Notes under the pieces: model-generated
Told to the model about the DNA's origin: nothing
Database searches by the model: none
Seen by the model: only the letters and a program-made list of their open reading frames with translations
Source: an uncultured Eubacteriales bacterium
GTDB taxonomy: Bacteria; Bacillota; Clostridia; Oscillospirales; Oscillospiraceae
DNA: 11,384 nt
Reading direction: 5' to 3'
Assembly: GCA_905205195.1 (NCBI GenBank)
Contig: CAJLCS010000058.1
Coordinates: 1 to 11,384, forward strand
In this document: positions 1-7,248 of the stretch, one piece after another
How positions within the stretch are numbered: the stretch's first letter is position 1
Layout: each line of letters starts with the position of its first letter
Program-made: the position numbers and the translations under genes

Positions 1-552
1 CTCCCGGTGGCCGCAGGCAATCAGATACTCCGTGGCCATCTTCGCCCCTTCCCGGTCCTGCAATCCCACGTTGCACATCCGGCCGTAGTCCGGCAGATAG
101 CTGTCCGTCAGAACCACCGGCAGGTCCAGCCCGTACAGCGTCCGGTAAAAGGGGTCCGATTCAAACAGGCCTGGGAGAAATACCCCCTCCACGTTCCAGT
201 TCCGCAGAAATTCCAGCAGCTCCTCCCGGTCGGAGATGGCCCGGACCATAAGGAAATACCCCTGCGCCCGCAGGGCCTCCTCCACCGCGCCGGTGAGCGT
301 ATTGTAAAACGGGTCCGACCAGAACCGCTCCCGGTCCTGCCCGTCCAGATGGTTGATGAGCGCCACCAGTCGGGACGACCGCCCCTTCAGCGCCCGGGCC
401 GACAGATTGGGCACATACCCCCGCCGCCGGATGATCTCGTTGATCCGCTTCACCGTAGCGCCGGACACCCGGCCCGTCCGGCCGTGAATCACGTTGCTCA
501 CCGTGGTGGAGCTGACCCCCGCCTCTCTGGCAATATCCTCAATTGTTACCAT
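1..552 (-). CDS. LacI-family transcriptional regulator, 3' end cut off by the window edge
   Basis: A DNA-binding repressor of the LacI/GalR family, normally sensing a sugar or related small ligand. The 184 visible residues start with a typical LacI helix-turn-helix (MVTIEDIAREAGVSSTTVSN, residues 1-20). The hinge-helix signature PNLSARALKG follows at about residues 48-57, then the start of the periplasmic-binding-protein-like ligand domain from about residue 61. Family members are about 330-350 aa, so roughly half is missing beyond base 1. The start is ATG at 552-550, with a CCTCC complement (GGAGG on the minus strand) at 562-566. The gene is divergent from the lipoprotein-MBOAT operon and has its own good promoter. 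Such regulators often control the adjacent divergent operon and themselves. The ligand cannot be read from this fragment; the true targets could also be genes left of the window. Confidence 0.95.
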   Translation of the reverse strand, partial: MVTIEDIAREAGVSSTTVSNVIHGRTGRVSGATVKRINEIIRRRGYVPNLSARALKGRSSRLVALINHLDGQDRERFWSDPFYNTLTGAVEEALRAQGYFLMVRAISDREELLEFLRNWNVEGVFLPGLFESDPFYRTLYGLDLPVVLTDSYLPDYGRMCNVGLQDREGAKMATEYLIACGHRE

Positions 553-583
553 CGCCCGTTTCCTCCGCTTCTTTCCTTCATTT

Positions 584-612
584 ATTTTATAAAAAACCCG
601 GCAGGAAGTCAA
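584..612 (-). promoter_or_regulatory. Sigma-A promoter of the LacI-family gene
   Basis: Read on the minus strand, TTGACT (607-612) and TAAAAT (584-589) are separated by exactly 17 bp. Each box matches the vegetative consensus at five of six positions. The predicted transcript start is about 577, leaving a leader of about 25 nt that contains the GGAGG at 562-566. Confidence 0.7.
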
Positions 613-624
613 GCATTCCGTCCG

Positions 625-677
625 TTTTGCCCGGAAAGCGGCCGGTCATAAAAAATTTACTTTTCTTTTCCCGGAAA
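625..677. promoter_or_regulatory. Two CCCGGAAA-containing sites, candidate operators
   Basis: TTTTGCCCGGAAA (625-637) and TTTTCCCGGAAA (666-677) share the 8-mer CCCGGAAA at 630-637 and 670-677, exactly 40 bp apart. The second contains a perfect inverted repeat TTTCC-C-GGAAA (667-677). The first lies just upstream of the lacI-type -35 box. The second lies next to the -10 of the divergent lipoprotein promoter. The position fits binding by the adjacent LacI-family regulator, but the match to a typical LacI operator with central CG is imperfect, so this is a proposal. Confidence 0.35.
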
Positions 678-689
678 CTGTGATATCCT
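661..689 (+). promoter_or_regulatory. Extended -10 promoter of the lipoprotein-MBOAT operon
   Basis: TGATATCCT at 681-689 is an extended -10 (TGnTATCCT, 684-689 being the hexamer). The sequence 17 bp upstream is TTTTCT (661-666), a poor -35, so recognition would depend on the extended -10. The predicted start is near 696, giving a leader of about 44 nt before the ATG at 740. The inverted repeat at 667-677 sits inside the spacer, a natural place for a repressor. Confidence 0.4.
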
Positions 690-739
690 ATCAGCAATCA
701 TCCCACCCGGATGAAAAACACTTCGGAGGATTTATAATC

Positions 740-1318
740 ATGCTTAAAAAATGGCTTGCCGGTCTGATGGCCGTGCTGACCCTTCTGTCCCTGGCCGCCT
801 GCGGCAAAAAGGACGCCGACAACGGCACGTCCGGTGCCACCGGCGCCATCGATCCCCTGACCCTGCTGACCACCGTCTGGAACAGCTACGGCGACGACGA
901 GAAATTTGCCGTCGTTGGCGGCGATTTCAGCGAAGAAAACGCCAAGGAAGGTACCCCCGGCACCTTCAGTCTGGCCGATCCCAGCCTGCTGAACGTCAAC
1001 CTGAGCTTCCCCGAAGCGGATGCGGACAAGCTGGACGCCGCCGCCTCGCTGGCTCATATGCTCAACGTCAACACCTTCACCTGCGGTGCGTTCCATCTCA
1101 AGGACGGCGCTGATCTGAACGCCGTCGCCGCCGACGTGAAGGAAAACGTCATGAACCGCCAGTGGATGTGTGGCTTCCCCGACACGCTGGTGGTGGCCTC
1201 GGTGGACCGCTGCCTGATCTCCTTCTACGGCGCCGCGGATCTGGTGGAACAGTTCAAGCAGAAGCTCGTGGCCGCCTACCCCGGGGTGACGGTCCTCAGC
1301 GAAGATCCCATCGCGTAA
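740..1318 (+). CDS. Small secreted lipoprotein, first gene of the O-acylation operon
   Basis: A 192-aa exported lipoprotein of unknown function. It opens with a lysine-containing n-region (MLKK), a hydrophobic stretch and a lipobox L18-A19-A20-C21. Diacylglycerol would therefore be attached at Cys21 and the protein anchored on the outer face of the membrane. The mature part is acidic and has three further cysteines at about 115, 144 and 158. The start ATG is chosen because GGAGG (725-729) lies 10 nt upstream and the signal peptide begins there; an in-frame reading upstream to 680 is rejected. In overall layout it resembles the DUF4358-type lipoproteins that I recall near MBOAT/AlgJ-like genes in Clostridia, but I cannot confirm that from sequence alone. 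It ends 21 nt before the MBOAT gene, so it is likely co-transcribed and may assist polymer O-acylation outside the cell. Confidence 0.85.
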   Translation: MLKKWLAGLMAVLTLLSLAACGKKDADNGTSGATGAIDPLTLLTTVWNSYGDDEKFAVVGGDFSEENAKEGTPGTFSLADPSLLNVNLSFPEADADKLDAAASLAHMLNVNTFTCGAFHLKDGADLNAVAADVKENVMNRQWMCGFPDTLVVASVDRCLISFYGAADLVEQFKQKLVAAYPGVTVLSEDPIA

Positions 1319-1339
1319 CCGAACGGCAGGAGCCGACAT

Positions 1340-2740
1340 ATGCTGTTTTCAAGCATTTCCTTCCTGTACTATTTTCTGCCCTGCGTCCTGATCGTCTATT
1401 TTGCCGTCCCCAAGGCGCTGAAAAACGGGGTTCTGGTGCTGGCCAGCCTGCTTTTCTACGCCTGGGGCGAGCCGAAATATCTGATTCTGATGCTGCTGGC
1501 AGCCGCACAGGGATATGGGTTTGGTCTGCTGCTGGAAAAAGAGAGAGGACGGAAGCGGGCCGGGATGTTCCTTGCCGCTTCCGTCCTTTTCAGCTTCGGG
1601 CTGCTGGGATATTTCAAGTACAGCGGCTTTCTGGTCACCAATCTGAACGGACTGACCGGTCTTTCCCTGCCGGTGCCGCAGATTGCCCTGCCGCTGGGCA
1701 TCAGCTTCTATACCTTTCAGGTGGTCAGCTACGTCATCGACGTCTACCGGGGCGACGTGCCGGCCCAGCGCAACATCGTGGATTTTGCCGCCTATCTGAC
1801 CATGTTTCCCCAGCTGATTGCCGGACCCATCGTCCGCTACCGGGACATTGCGCCTCAGCTGCGGGGCCGGGCGCACCGTCTTGAGACGGCTGCCTCCGGC
1901 GTCCGCCGGTTTCTTCTCGGCCTGGGGAAAAAGGTACTGCTGGCCAATCAGCTTGGACTGCTGGTCTCCAAATTCAAGGCCGCACCGGTCACCGGCGTGG
2001 TGGACTGGTGGGTCTATGCGGCGGCCTTTACGCTGCAAATCTACTTCGATTTTTCCGGCTACAGCGATATGGCCATCGGCCTGGGGCGGCTGTTCGGCTT
2101 TTCCTTCCCGGAAAATTTCAACTATCCCTATCTGTCCGGCAGCATCACGGAATTCTGGCGGCGGTGGCACATTTCCCTGGGCAGCTGGTTCCGGGATTAT
2201 CTCTACATTCCCCTCGGCGGCAGCCGGAAGGGGCCGCTGCGCCGGACCGTGAATATTCTGATCGTCTGGCTGGCCACCGGCCTGTGGCACGGCGCCGCCT
2301 GGAACTTTGCGCTGTGGGGACTGCTGTTTGCCCTGCTTTTGCTGGCGGAAAAGCAGACACTGCTGCCGGTGCTGGACCGTCATCGGGCGCTGGGACACGT
2401 TTATGTGCTCTTTTTCGTCACGCTGGGCTTTGTGCTGTTCGACGCCGGGAGCCTGTCCGAGGCCGGGAAGGCCATGCAGTCCCTGTTCGGGCTGGCCGGT
2501 CTGCCGCTGACCACGGCGGAGGGGCTGTACCGGCTGCGGAGCTTTGCCGCCGTGCTGCTGCTTGCCGCCGTCGGGTCTACGCCGCTGCCTGCGCTGGCCG
2601 TGAAGAAGCTGTCCGCCTCCGTAACGGGCAGCCGGATTGCGGCCGTGGCCGAGCCGCTGCTGCTCACCGCGCTGCTGGCGCTTTGCACCGCCTTTCTGGT
2701 GGACGGGTCGTTCAATCCCTTCCTTTATTTCCGTTTTTAG
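1340..2740 (+). CDS. MBOAT family O-acyltransferase (AlgI/DltB-like)
   Basis: A 466-aa polytopic membrane protein of the membrane-bound O-acyltransferase family. AlgI-type members pass acetyl groups across the cytoplasmic membrane for O-acetylation of exported polysaccharides or cell-wall polymers. It begins with the typical MLFSSISFLYYFLPCVLIVY. The core signature is present: SGYSDMAIGLGRLFGF, then FWRRWHISLGSWFRDYLYIP with His277, then TGLWHGAAWNF with His317, the position of the invariant catalytic histidine of the family. Length matches AlgI-like proteins (about 450-520 aa). AGGAG (1328-1332) lies 7 nt before the ATG. The DHHW/AlgJ-like gene follows after 9 nt, the classic AlgI-AlgJ pairing. 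No acceptor-synthesis genes (alginate, cellulose) are nearby, so the polymer is unknown. A DltB role is less likely because no dltA, dltC or dltD is present. Confidence 0.95.
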   Translation: MLFSSISFLYYFLPCVLIVYFAVPKALKNGVLVLASLLFYAWGEPKYLILMLLAAAQGYGFGLLLEKERGRKRAGMFLAASVLFSFGLLGYFKYSGFLVTNLNGLTGLSLPVPQIALPLGISFYTFQVVSYVIDVYRGDVPAQRNIVDFAAYLTMFPQLIAGPIVRYRDIAPQLRGRAHRLETAASGVRRFLLGLGKKVLLANQLGLLVSKFKAAPVTGVVDWWVYAAAFTLQIYFDFSGYSDMAIGLGRLFGFSFPENFNYPYLSGSITEFWRRWHISLGSWFRDYLYIPLGGSRKGPLRRTVNILIVWLATGLWHGAAWNFALWGLLFALLLLAEKQTLLPVLDRHRALGHVYVLFFVTLGFVLFDAGSLSEAGKAMQSLFGLAGLPLTTAEGLYRLRSFAAVLLLAAVGSTPLPALAVKKLSASVTGSRIAAVAEPLLLTALLALCTAFLVDGSFNPFLYFRF

Positions 2741-2749
2741 GAGGCTGTC

Positions 2750-3850
2750 ATGAAAAACCGTATCCGTTTTTTCTGGACACTGGCGGTCCCGGCGCTGTTC
2801 GTCGTTGTCTTTTCCCTGTGGGGGCTTCTGCGGCCCGCCGACGCCGTGTCCGTCAGCGAGCGGCGGGCGCTGACCCAGCTGCCTGACCTGACGCTGTCCG
2901 GGCTGGCCTCCGGCCGCGATACGGCCCAGCTGGATACCTATGCGCTTGACCAGTTTCCCCTGCGGGACGGCTTCCGCCGTCTGGCCGCCCAGGCGCGGCT
3001 GCACCTGTTTCTGGAAAAGGACACCAACGACATCTACGTCGCCGACGGCTATGCCGCCAAGCTGGATTCCACGCTGGACACCAATTCGGTGGACTATGCC
3101 GCCGGGCGGTTCCGCTTCCTCTACGACCGGTATCTGGCCGGTACCGACGTGAAGATTTATCAGGCCGTGGTTCCGGACAAGGGCTACTATCTGGCCTCCG
3201 CCCACGGCTATCCGGCCATGGACTACGATGCCCTCTTTGCCCGGCTGAAGGAGGCCATGCTCTACGCGTCGGACATTGACCTGACCGGCACCCTCTCCCC
3301 GGACGACTATTACCGCACCGACGTCCACTGGCGGCAGGAGGCCCTGCCGGACACGGCCCGGTATCTGGCCGCGCAAATGGGCGTCACCCTGACCGATTTC
3401 TACACGGTGCGATCGTCTGATTTTCCCTTCTACGGCGTCTATTACGGTCAGTCCGCCCTGCCGCTGGAACCGGACCGGCTGTGCTGGCTGGAAGCGCCGT
3501 GGATGGAGGGCTGCACCGTCTATGACTACGAAACCGACACGGTGCTGCCGCTCTACAATCAGGATCTTGCCGCCGGAAACGACCCCTACGCCCTGTTTCT
3601 CTCCGGTTCCAAGGCGCTGCTGCGGATTGACAATCCCAACGCCGCCACAGACCGGGCGCTGGTCGTGTTCCGGGACTCCTTCGGCAGCAGCATCGTCCCC
3701 CTGCTGGCGGAGGGCTACCGCACCGTGACGCTGGTGGACATCCGCTATCTCTCCCCCGCGCTGCTGGGCCGCTACCTGACGTTTACCGATCAGGACGCAC
3801 TGTTTCTCTACAGCACGTCGGTGCTCAATCACAGCGAAACGCTGCAATAG
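2750..3850 (+). CDS. AlgJ/AlgX/DHHW-type SGNH-fold acetyltransferase partner protein
   Basis: A 366-aa protein predicted to be held in the membrane by one N-terminal segment (about residues 7-25) with the remainder outside. Proteins of this family accept acetyl from, or act with, the neighbouring MBOAT protein to O-acetylate an extracellular polymer. Visible catalytic signatures are TDVHW with Asp191 and His193 (the D-x-H of AlgJ/AlgX) and FRDSFGSS with the probable nucleophile Ser310. The latter is followed by the family-typical VTLVDIRYLSPALL. The motif that names the DHHW family reads DVHW here, but the Asp and catalytic His are kept. The gene begins 9 nt after the MBOAT stop, with GGAGG at 2740-2744 overlapping that stop region, so the two are surely co-transcribed. 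The acceptor is unknown. Confidence 0.9.
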   Translation: MKNRIRFFWTLAVPALFVVVFSLWGLLRPADAVSVSERRALTQLPDLTLSGLASGRDTAQLDTYALDQFPLRDGFRRLAAQARLHLFLEKDTNDIYVADGYAAKLDSTLDTNSVDYAAGRFRFLYDRYLAGTDVKIYQAVVPDKGYYLASAHGYPAMDYDALFARLKEAMLYASDIDLTGTLSPDDYYRTDVHWRQEALPDTARYLAAQMGVTLTDFYTVRSSDFPFYGVYYGQSALPLEPDRLCWLEAPWMEGCTVYDYETDTVLPLYNQDLAAGNDPYALFLSGSKALLRIDNPNAATDRALVVFRDSFGSSIVPLLAEGYRTVTLVDIRYLSPALLGRYLTFTDQDALFLYSTSVLNHSETLQ

Positions 3851-3889
3851 CGGAAAACCTTAAAAAATAAAAACTGCCCCTTTGCCGTC

Positions 3890-3918
3890 TTTACCTTCCC
3901 GCCGGACCATGGTATAAT
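3890..3918 (+). promoter_or_regulatory. Strong extended -10 promoter of the YfhO-family gene
   Basis: TTTACC (3890-3895), a 17-bp spacer, and a perfect TATAAT (3913-3918) preceded by TG at 3910-3911, giving TGGTATAAT. The predicted start is near 3925, with a leader of about 40 nt. AGGAGG (3954-3959) lies 5 nt before the ATG. No convincing terminator hairpin is seen between 3851 and 3889, so read-through from the MBOAT operon is also possible. The rest of this 114-base gap is AT-rich and otherwise empty. Confidence 0.75.
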
Positions 3919-3964
3919 AAGAATCACTACGAAATCCGTTTTCAGGCGCATTCAGGAGGTTGTC

Positions 3965-6640
3965 ATGAAACTGCCCCATCCCAATCGAATCCGCTGGAAT
4001 TACAAGGCGCTGGCCTTCGCGCTGCCCTGCCTCGGCGTCATGCTGGTGATGCTGGTCAGCGGCTACACGCCCTTCGGCCACTATTCCATGCTGTATTCCG
4101 ATATGTACCACCAGTATTTTCCCTTCTTCAATGCCTTCCGCCACACCCTTCGCAGCGGCGGCAGTCTGCTCTATCACTGGAATGTGGGGCTGGGGCTGGA
4201 CTATCTGGGGCTGATTTCCTACTATCTGGCGTCGCCGCTGAATCTTCTGAGCGTGCTGGTACCGGAGAGCTGGCTGCTTTCCTATTTCTCCCTGCTGGTG
4301 CCGGTCAAGCTGGGCCTTGCCAGCCTGTTTTTCGCCGTATTTCTCAACAAGCTCTTTGACCGCAACGATTTTTCCGTCACCCTGTTCGGCTGCTGCTACG
4401 GGCTGTGCGCCTGGGCGCTGGGGTATCAGTGGAACATCATGTGGCTGGATACCTTTGCCCTGCTGCCGCTGGCGGCGCTGGGCACCGTCCGGCTGCTGCG
4501 GGATAAAAAGGTCGTCCTCTACACGCTGATCCTGTTCCTGTCCGTCTTTTCCAACTACTATATCGGCTTTTTCACCTGCATTTTCATTGCGCTGCTGTTC
4601 GTCTGCTACGAAATCTGCCGGTTTTCCGGCTTCCGCCGTCTGCTGGCGGATCTGGGCCGGATTGCCCTGTTTTCACTGCTGGCCATCGGCATGACCGCCG
4701 TGCTGGAGCTGCCCACGCTGGCCGCCCTGCAGACCACCCAGTCCAGCGTCAACAATTTCCCCACCGGCTTCCGGCTGAACATCGCCGACGAGAACACCTG
4801 GCGGGGCTTACTGGACGCCATGCGGCAGGTGGCCGGAAATCAGTTCGGCGGGCTGGAGCCGACCTTCAAGGAGGGCCTGCCCAACCTGTACTGCGGCGTC
4901 GGCACGGTGATGCTGTCGTTTCTGTTCCTCACCGCAAAGAAAATTCCTCTGCGGGACAAGCTCTGCTCTGTTTTCCTGCTGCTTTTCTTTGTGCTGAGCT
5001 TCATCATCCGGCAGCTGGACTATATCTGGCACGGCTTCCACTTCACCAACATGATCCCCTACCGGTTCAGCTTCCTCTACAGCTTCGTGCTGCTGACCAT
5101 GGCCTACCGGGCCTGGCTCAAGCGCCGCCGGTTCCGGCTGTGGCAGGTCATCACCGCCGCGCTGCTGTCCGTGGGACTGATGATCTGCTCCGATCAGCGG
5201 ACGGACCCGGTGTTCCTGATTTACAATCTGGGTCTGATGGGACTGTATGTCACGGTGGCCGTGTATCAGTGCTGCCGGGAGAAGCTGCCGAAAGGCGCCG
5301 ATGCGGAAGCGGTCCAACATTACCGGGCCAACCTGAATCAGCGGTTTTCCACGTCTCAGGGGCTGCTGGCCGGGATCCTGGTGCTGGAAATGACGCTGAA
5401 TCTGATTAACTTTGGCCTTTGCTTCACCGGGACCAACGTTTCCAACTATCCCCGGGGTACTACCGATGCCGTCGCGGCCTTCCGGTATATCGAGCAACAG
5501 GAGCAGGACACCCCCTTCTACCGGACGGAGGTCACCCAGACCCAGACCCTCAACGACGGCGCGCTGAACCTGTACCGGGGCGTTTCCACCTTCACCAGCT
5601 CCGCCAACGTCAGCGTCACCAAATTCATGAAGGGCCTCGGCTTCGCCGCCAAAGAGACCTACAATCGCTACTGCTACGAAATCGGTTCCCCCGTGGCGGA
5701 TCTGTTCCTCGGCATCAAATATCTGGTCAGCCGCTCCGGCACGCCGGTGCCTTCCCACTACCTGACGGAGGCGGCGCAGTTCGGCGAGGTGACGGTGCTG
5801 CAAAACAGCTGCTACCTGCCTCTGGGATTTCTGGCGGAGCCGACGCTGGCCGATCTGGATTTCACCAAGAACAGCGGTGATTTTTCCTTCCAGAACAAGC
5901 TCTTTCAGCAGGCCACCGGCCTGACCGGCAAGGTCTGGCAAACCGTTTCCGACGCCGACCTGAAGGTCCTGCCCGAAAATGTCACCATCCGCTCCCGGAA
6001 CAATTACGGCCTGTGCTCCTATGAAACCGGGACCGGCGGCGGAAAAATCACCTATCAGTACACCGTTTCCCAATCCGGCTATCTGGCCGTGTCGCTGGAT
6101 CTGGGCGCCCGGAACGACTTTACCGTGCTGGTCAACGGCGCGACGCGCTATTCCGACAGCCTGAGCCTGACGCAGATTGCCGCCGTGGGCACCGTGCAGG
6201 CCGGGGATGTGGTGGAAATCCGGATGGACTGCGACGACGGCGAAGCCAAGCAGATGACCGTCACCGCCGCCATCTTGGATGACGTGCTGTTCCGGCAGGG
6301 CTACGAGATTCTCTCCGAATCCGTCTTTGACCCCACGGTGTTCACCGGTACCACCGTTTCCGGCTCCGTCACCTGCGGCCGCAGCGGCCTGCTGTACACC
6401 TCCGTGGCCCAGAACGGCAACTGGCAGGTCACCGTGGACGGCCAGCCTGCGGAGATCACCCTGGTGGGCGGCGCCATGATCGGCGTCATGCTGACACCGG
6501 GCACCCATCAGATCACCCTCACCTATCACAACGCCGCCTTCTCGCTGGGGTGGAAAATCTCGCTTCTGTGCGCGGCGCTGTTCCTCGCAGCCGCCCGGCT
6601 CTACCGCCCCCGGCGGAAAAAAGGAAAATTCGAAAAATAA
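3965..6640 (+). CDS. YfhO-family membrane protein (GT-C type glycosyltransferase-like)
   Basis: An 891-aa integral membrane protein matching the YfhO family in length and architecture. In Bacillus subtilis, YfhO is implicated in adding sugar to lipoteichoic acid, probably from a lipid-linked donor on the outer face. After the first membrane segment (about residues 17-34), an outer loop contains YSDMYHQYFPFF with Asp46, the likely GT-C catalytic acidic residue, then a glycine-rich LGLDYLG. About a dozen hydrophobic segments follow to about residue 490. A long soluble, beta-rich external domain spans about residues 500-850, and a final membrane segment (about 856-875) ends in the basic tail RRKKGKFEK. 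AGGAGG and its own promoter precede it. Its place after the MBOAT/DHHW pair suggests a shared polymer target. The exact sugar and acceptor are not readable; it could also act on other surface polymers. Confidence 0.9.
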   Translation: MKLPHPNRIRWNYKALAFALPCLGVMLVMLVSGYTPFGHYSMLYSDMYHQYFPFFNAFRHTLRSGGSLLYHWNVGLGLDYLGLISYYLASPLNLLSVLVPESWLLSYFSLLVPVKLGLASLFFAVFLNKLFDRNDFSVTLFGCCYGLCAWALGYQWNIMWLDTFALLPLAALGTVRLLRDKKVVLYTLILFLSVFSNYYIGFFTCIFIALLFVCYEICRFSGFRRLLADLGRIALFSLLAIGMTAVLELPTLAALQTTQSSVNNFPTGFRLNIADENTWRGLLDAMRQVAGNQFGGLEPTFKEGLPNLYCGVGTVMLSFLFLTAKKIPLRDKLCSVFLLLFFVLSFIIRQLDYIWHGFHFTNMIPYRFSFLYSFVLLTMAYRAWLKRRRFRLWQVITAALLSVGLMICSDQRTDPVFLIYNLGLMGLYVTVAVYQCCREKLPKGADAEAVQHYRANLNQRFSTSQGLLAGILVLEMTLNLINFGLCFTGTNVSNYPRGTTDAVAAFRYIEQQEQDTPFYRTEVTQTQTLNDGALNLYRGVSTFTSSANVSVTKFMKGLGFAAKETYNRYCYEIGSPVADLFLGIKYLVSRSGTPVPSHYLTEAAQFGEVTVLQNSCYLPLGFLAEPTLADLDFTKNSGDFSFQNKLFQQATGLTGKVWQTVSDADLKVLPENVTIRSRNNYGLCSYETGTGGGKITYQYTVSQSGYLAVSLDLGARNDFTVLVNGATRYSDSLSLTQIAAVGTVQAGDVVEIRMDCDDGEAKQMTVTAAILDDVLFRQGYEILSESVFDPTVFTGTTVSGSVTCGRSGLLYTSVAQNGNWQVTVDGQPAEITLVGGAMIGVMLTPGTHQITLTYHNAAFSLGWKISLLCAALFLAAARLYRPRRKKGKFEK

Positions 6641-6644
6641 CCGC

Positions 6645-6683
6645 GGCCCGGACGATGACACATCGTCCGGGCCTTGCTTTTAT
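6645..6683. terminator. Intrinsic terminator between converging operons, best on the plus strand
   Basis: A perfect 13-bp inverted repeat (GGCCCGGACGATG, 6645-6657, and its complement 6661-6673) encloses a 3-nt loop ACA. On the plus strand it is followed by TTGCTTTTATT, ending the YfhO transcript. On the minus strand, past the spoIIIAH stop at 6680, the stem is followed by GCGGTTATTTTT, so it may also work in that direction, though with a later T-tract. Confidence 0.85.
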
Positions 6684-7234
6684 TGAACCTCGACCACGCG
6701 AATTTCCTCCACGCCGTAGCCGGACTGGGACATGACGATATCCGCAATCACTGCCACGTCCTCCTGCTCCAGCCCGCCCTCCGGCGCGGCCACCGCCACG
6801 GAAATGCCGTCGTCGCTCATGTAGGCCACGCAGTCCGTGTATCCCTTGGCAATCACAAGGCTTTCGATCTGGGCCTCCTGTAGCCCCGTCTGGACCAGCT
6901 GATCCAGCTGCCCCGCCGTCTGCTCCGCCGCGCTGTCGGTATCGTAGGCCATGGCCTGCTGAAGCAGGTTCACGGCACTGTCCCGGGCCTCCTGCCGGGA
7001 CAGCCGGACGGCGGCAAAGTAGTCCGTCACCGTATCGGTCCCGGTCTGGGTCAGCGGCGACGCCTCCGTCGCCAGCACCAGCGAATCGTCGGACAGCAGC
7101 TTGCCGGAATCCAGCGTGTCCGTCAGATTGGCCGTCTTCTGCTGATCGCTGCTATAGCGCCAGTTGAGATAAATTCCCGCGCAGACCGCCACCAGCACCC
7201 CTGCCGCCAACACATTTTTCTTCCAGTTTTTCAT
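6680..7234 (-). CDS. spoIIIAH: Stage III sporulation protein AH
   Basis: A 184-aa single-pass protein in the outer forespore membrane of the engulfed sporangium, facing the intermembrane space. There its ring-building domain pairs with forespore SpoIIQ to form the channel needed for late forespore gene expression. Seen here are a basic start MKNWKKN, a membrane segment at about 8-25 ending in the typical YLNWRY, and a variable linker. The C-terminal YscJ/FliF-like domain runs from about residue 75 (YFAAVRLSRQEARD) to the end and includes ESLVIAKGYTDCVAY. It is shorter than the B. subtilis protein (about 218 aa), mostly in the linker. The ATG at 7234 is chosen because GGAGG lies 7 nt upstream; frames extending to 7804 overlap spoIIIAG and are not real. 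Last gene of the operon. Confidence 0.93.
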   Translation of the reverse strand: MKNWKKNVLAAGVLVAVCAGIYLNWRYSSDQQKTANLTDTLDSGKLLSDDSLVLATEASPLTQTGTDTVTDYFAAVRLSRQEARDSAVNLLQQAMAYDTDSAAEQTAGQLDQLVQTGLQEAQIESLVIAKGYTDCVAYMSDDGISVAVAAPEGGLEQEDVAVIADIVMSQSGYGVEEIRVVEVQ

Positions 7235-7248
7235 AACATTGCCTCCAT

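Noticed and set aside
7..651. Plus-strand open frame over the LacI-family gene
   Set aside because: The opposite strand encodes an unmistakable LacI helix-turn-helix with promoter and ribosome site; this frame is proline- and arginine-rich noise.
680..739. Longer N-terminus for the lipoprotein
   Set aside because: It would add 20 residues before the signal peptide and lies in the predicted promoter/leader; GGAGG at 725-729 fits the ATG at 740.
1296..1318. Possible regulatory gap between lipoprotein and MBOAT gene
   Set aside because: Only 21 nt separate the genes and no hairpin or promoter is visible; it is an ordinary intra-operon spacer with AGGAG.
1349..3847. Very long minus-strand open frame (832 codons) opposite the MBOAT and DHHW genes
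   Set aside because: Its product is low-complexity, rich in Q, G, R and H, with no recognisable domain. It is the usual antisense shadow of GC-rich genes; the plus-strand proteins have clear motifs.
4808..6661. Long minus-strand open frame (617 codons) opposite the YfhO gene
   Set aside because: Same reasons: biased composition, no domain, and it runs through the terminator hairpin at 6645-6673.
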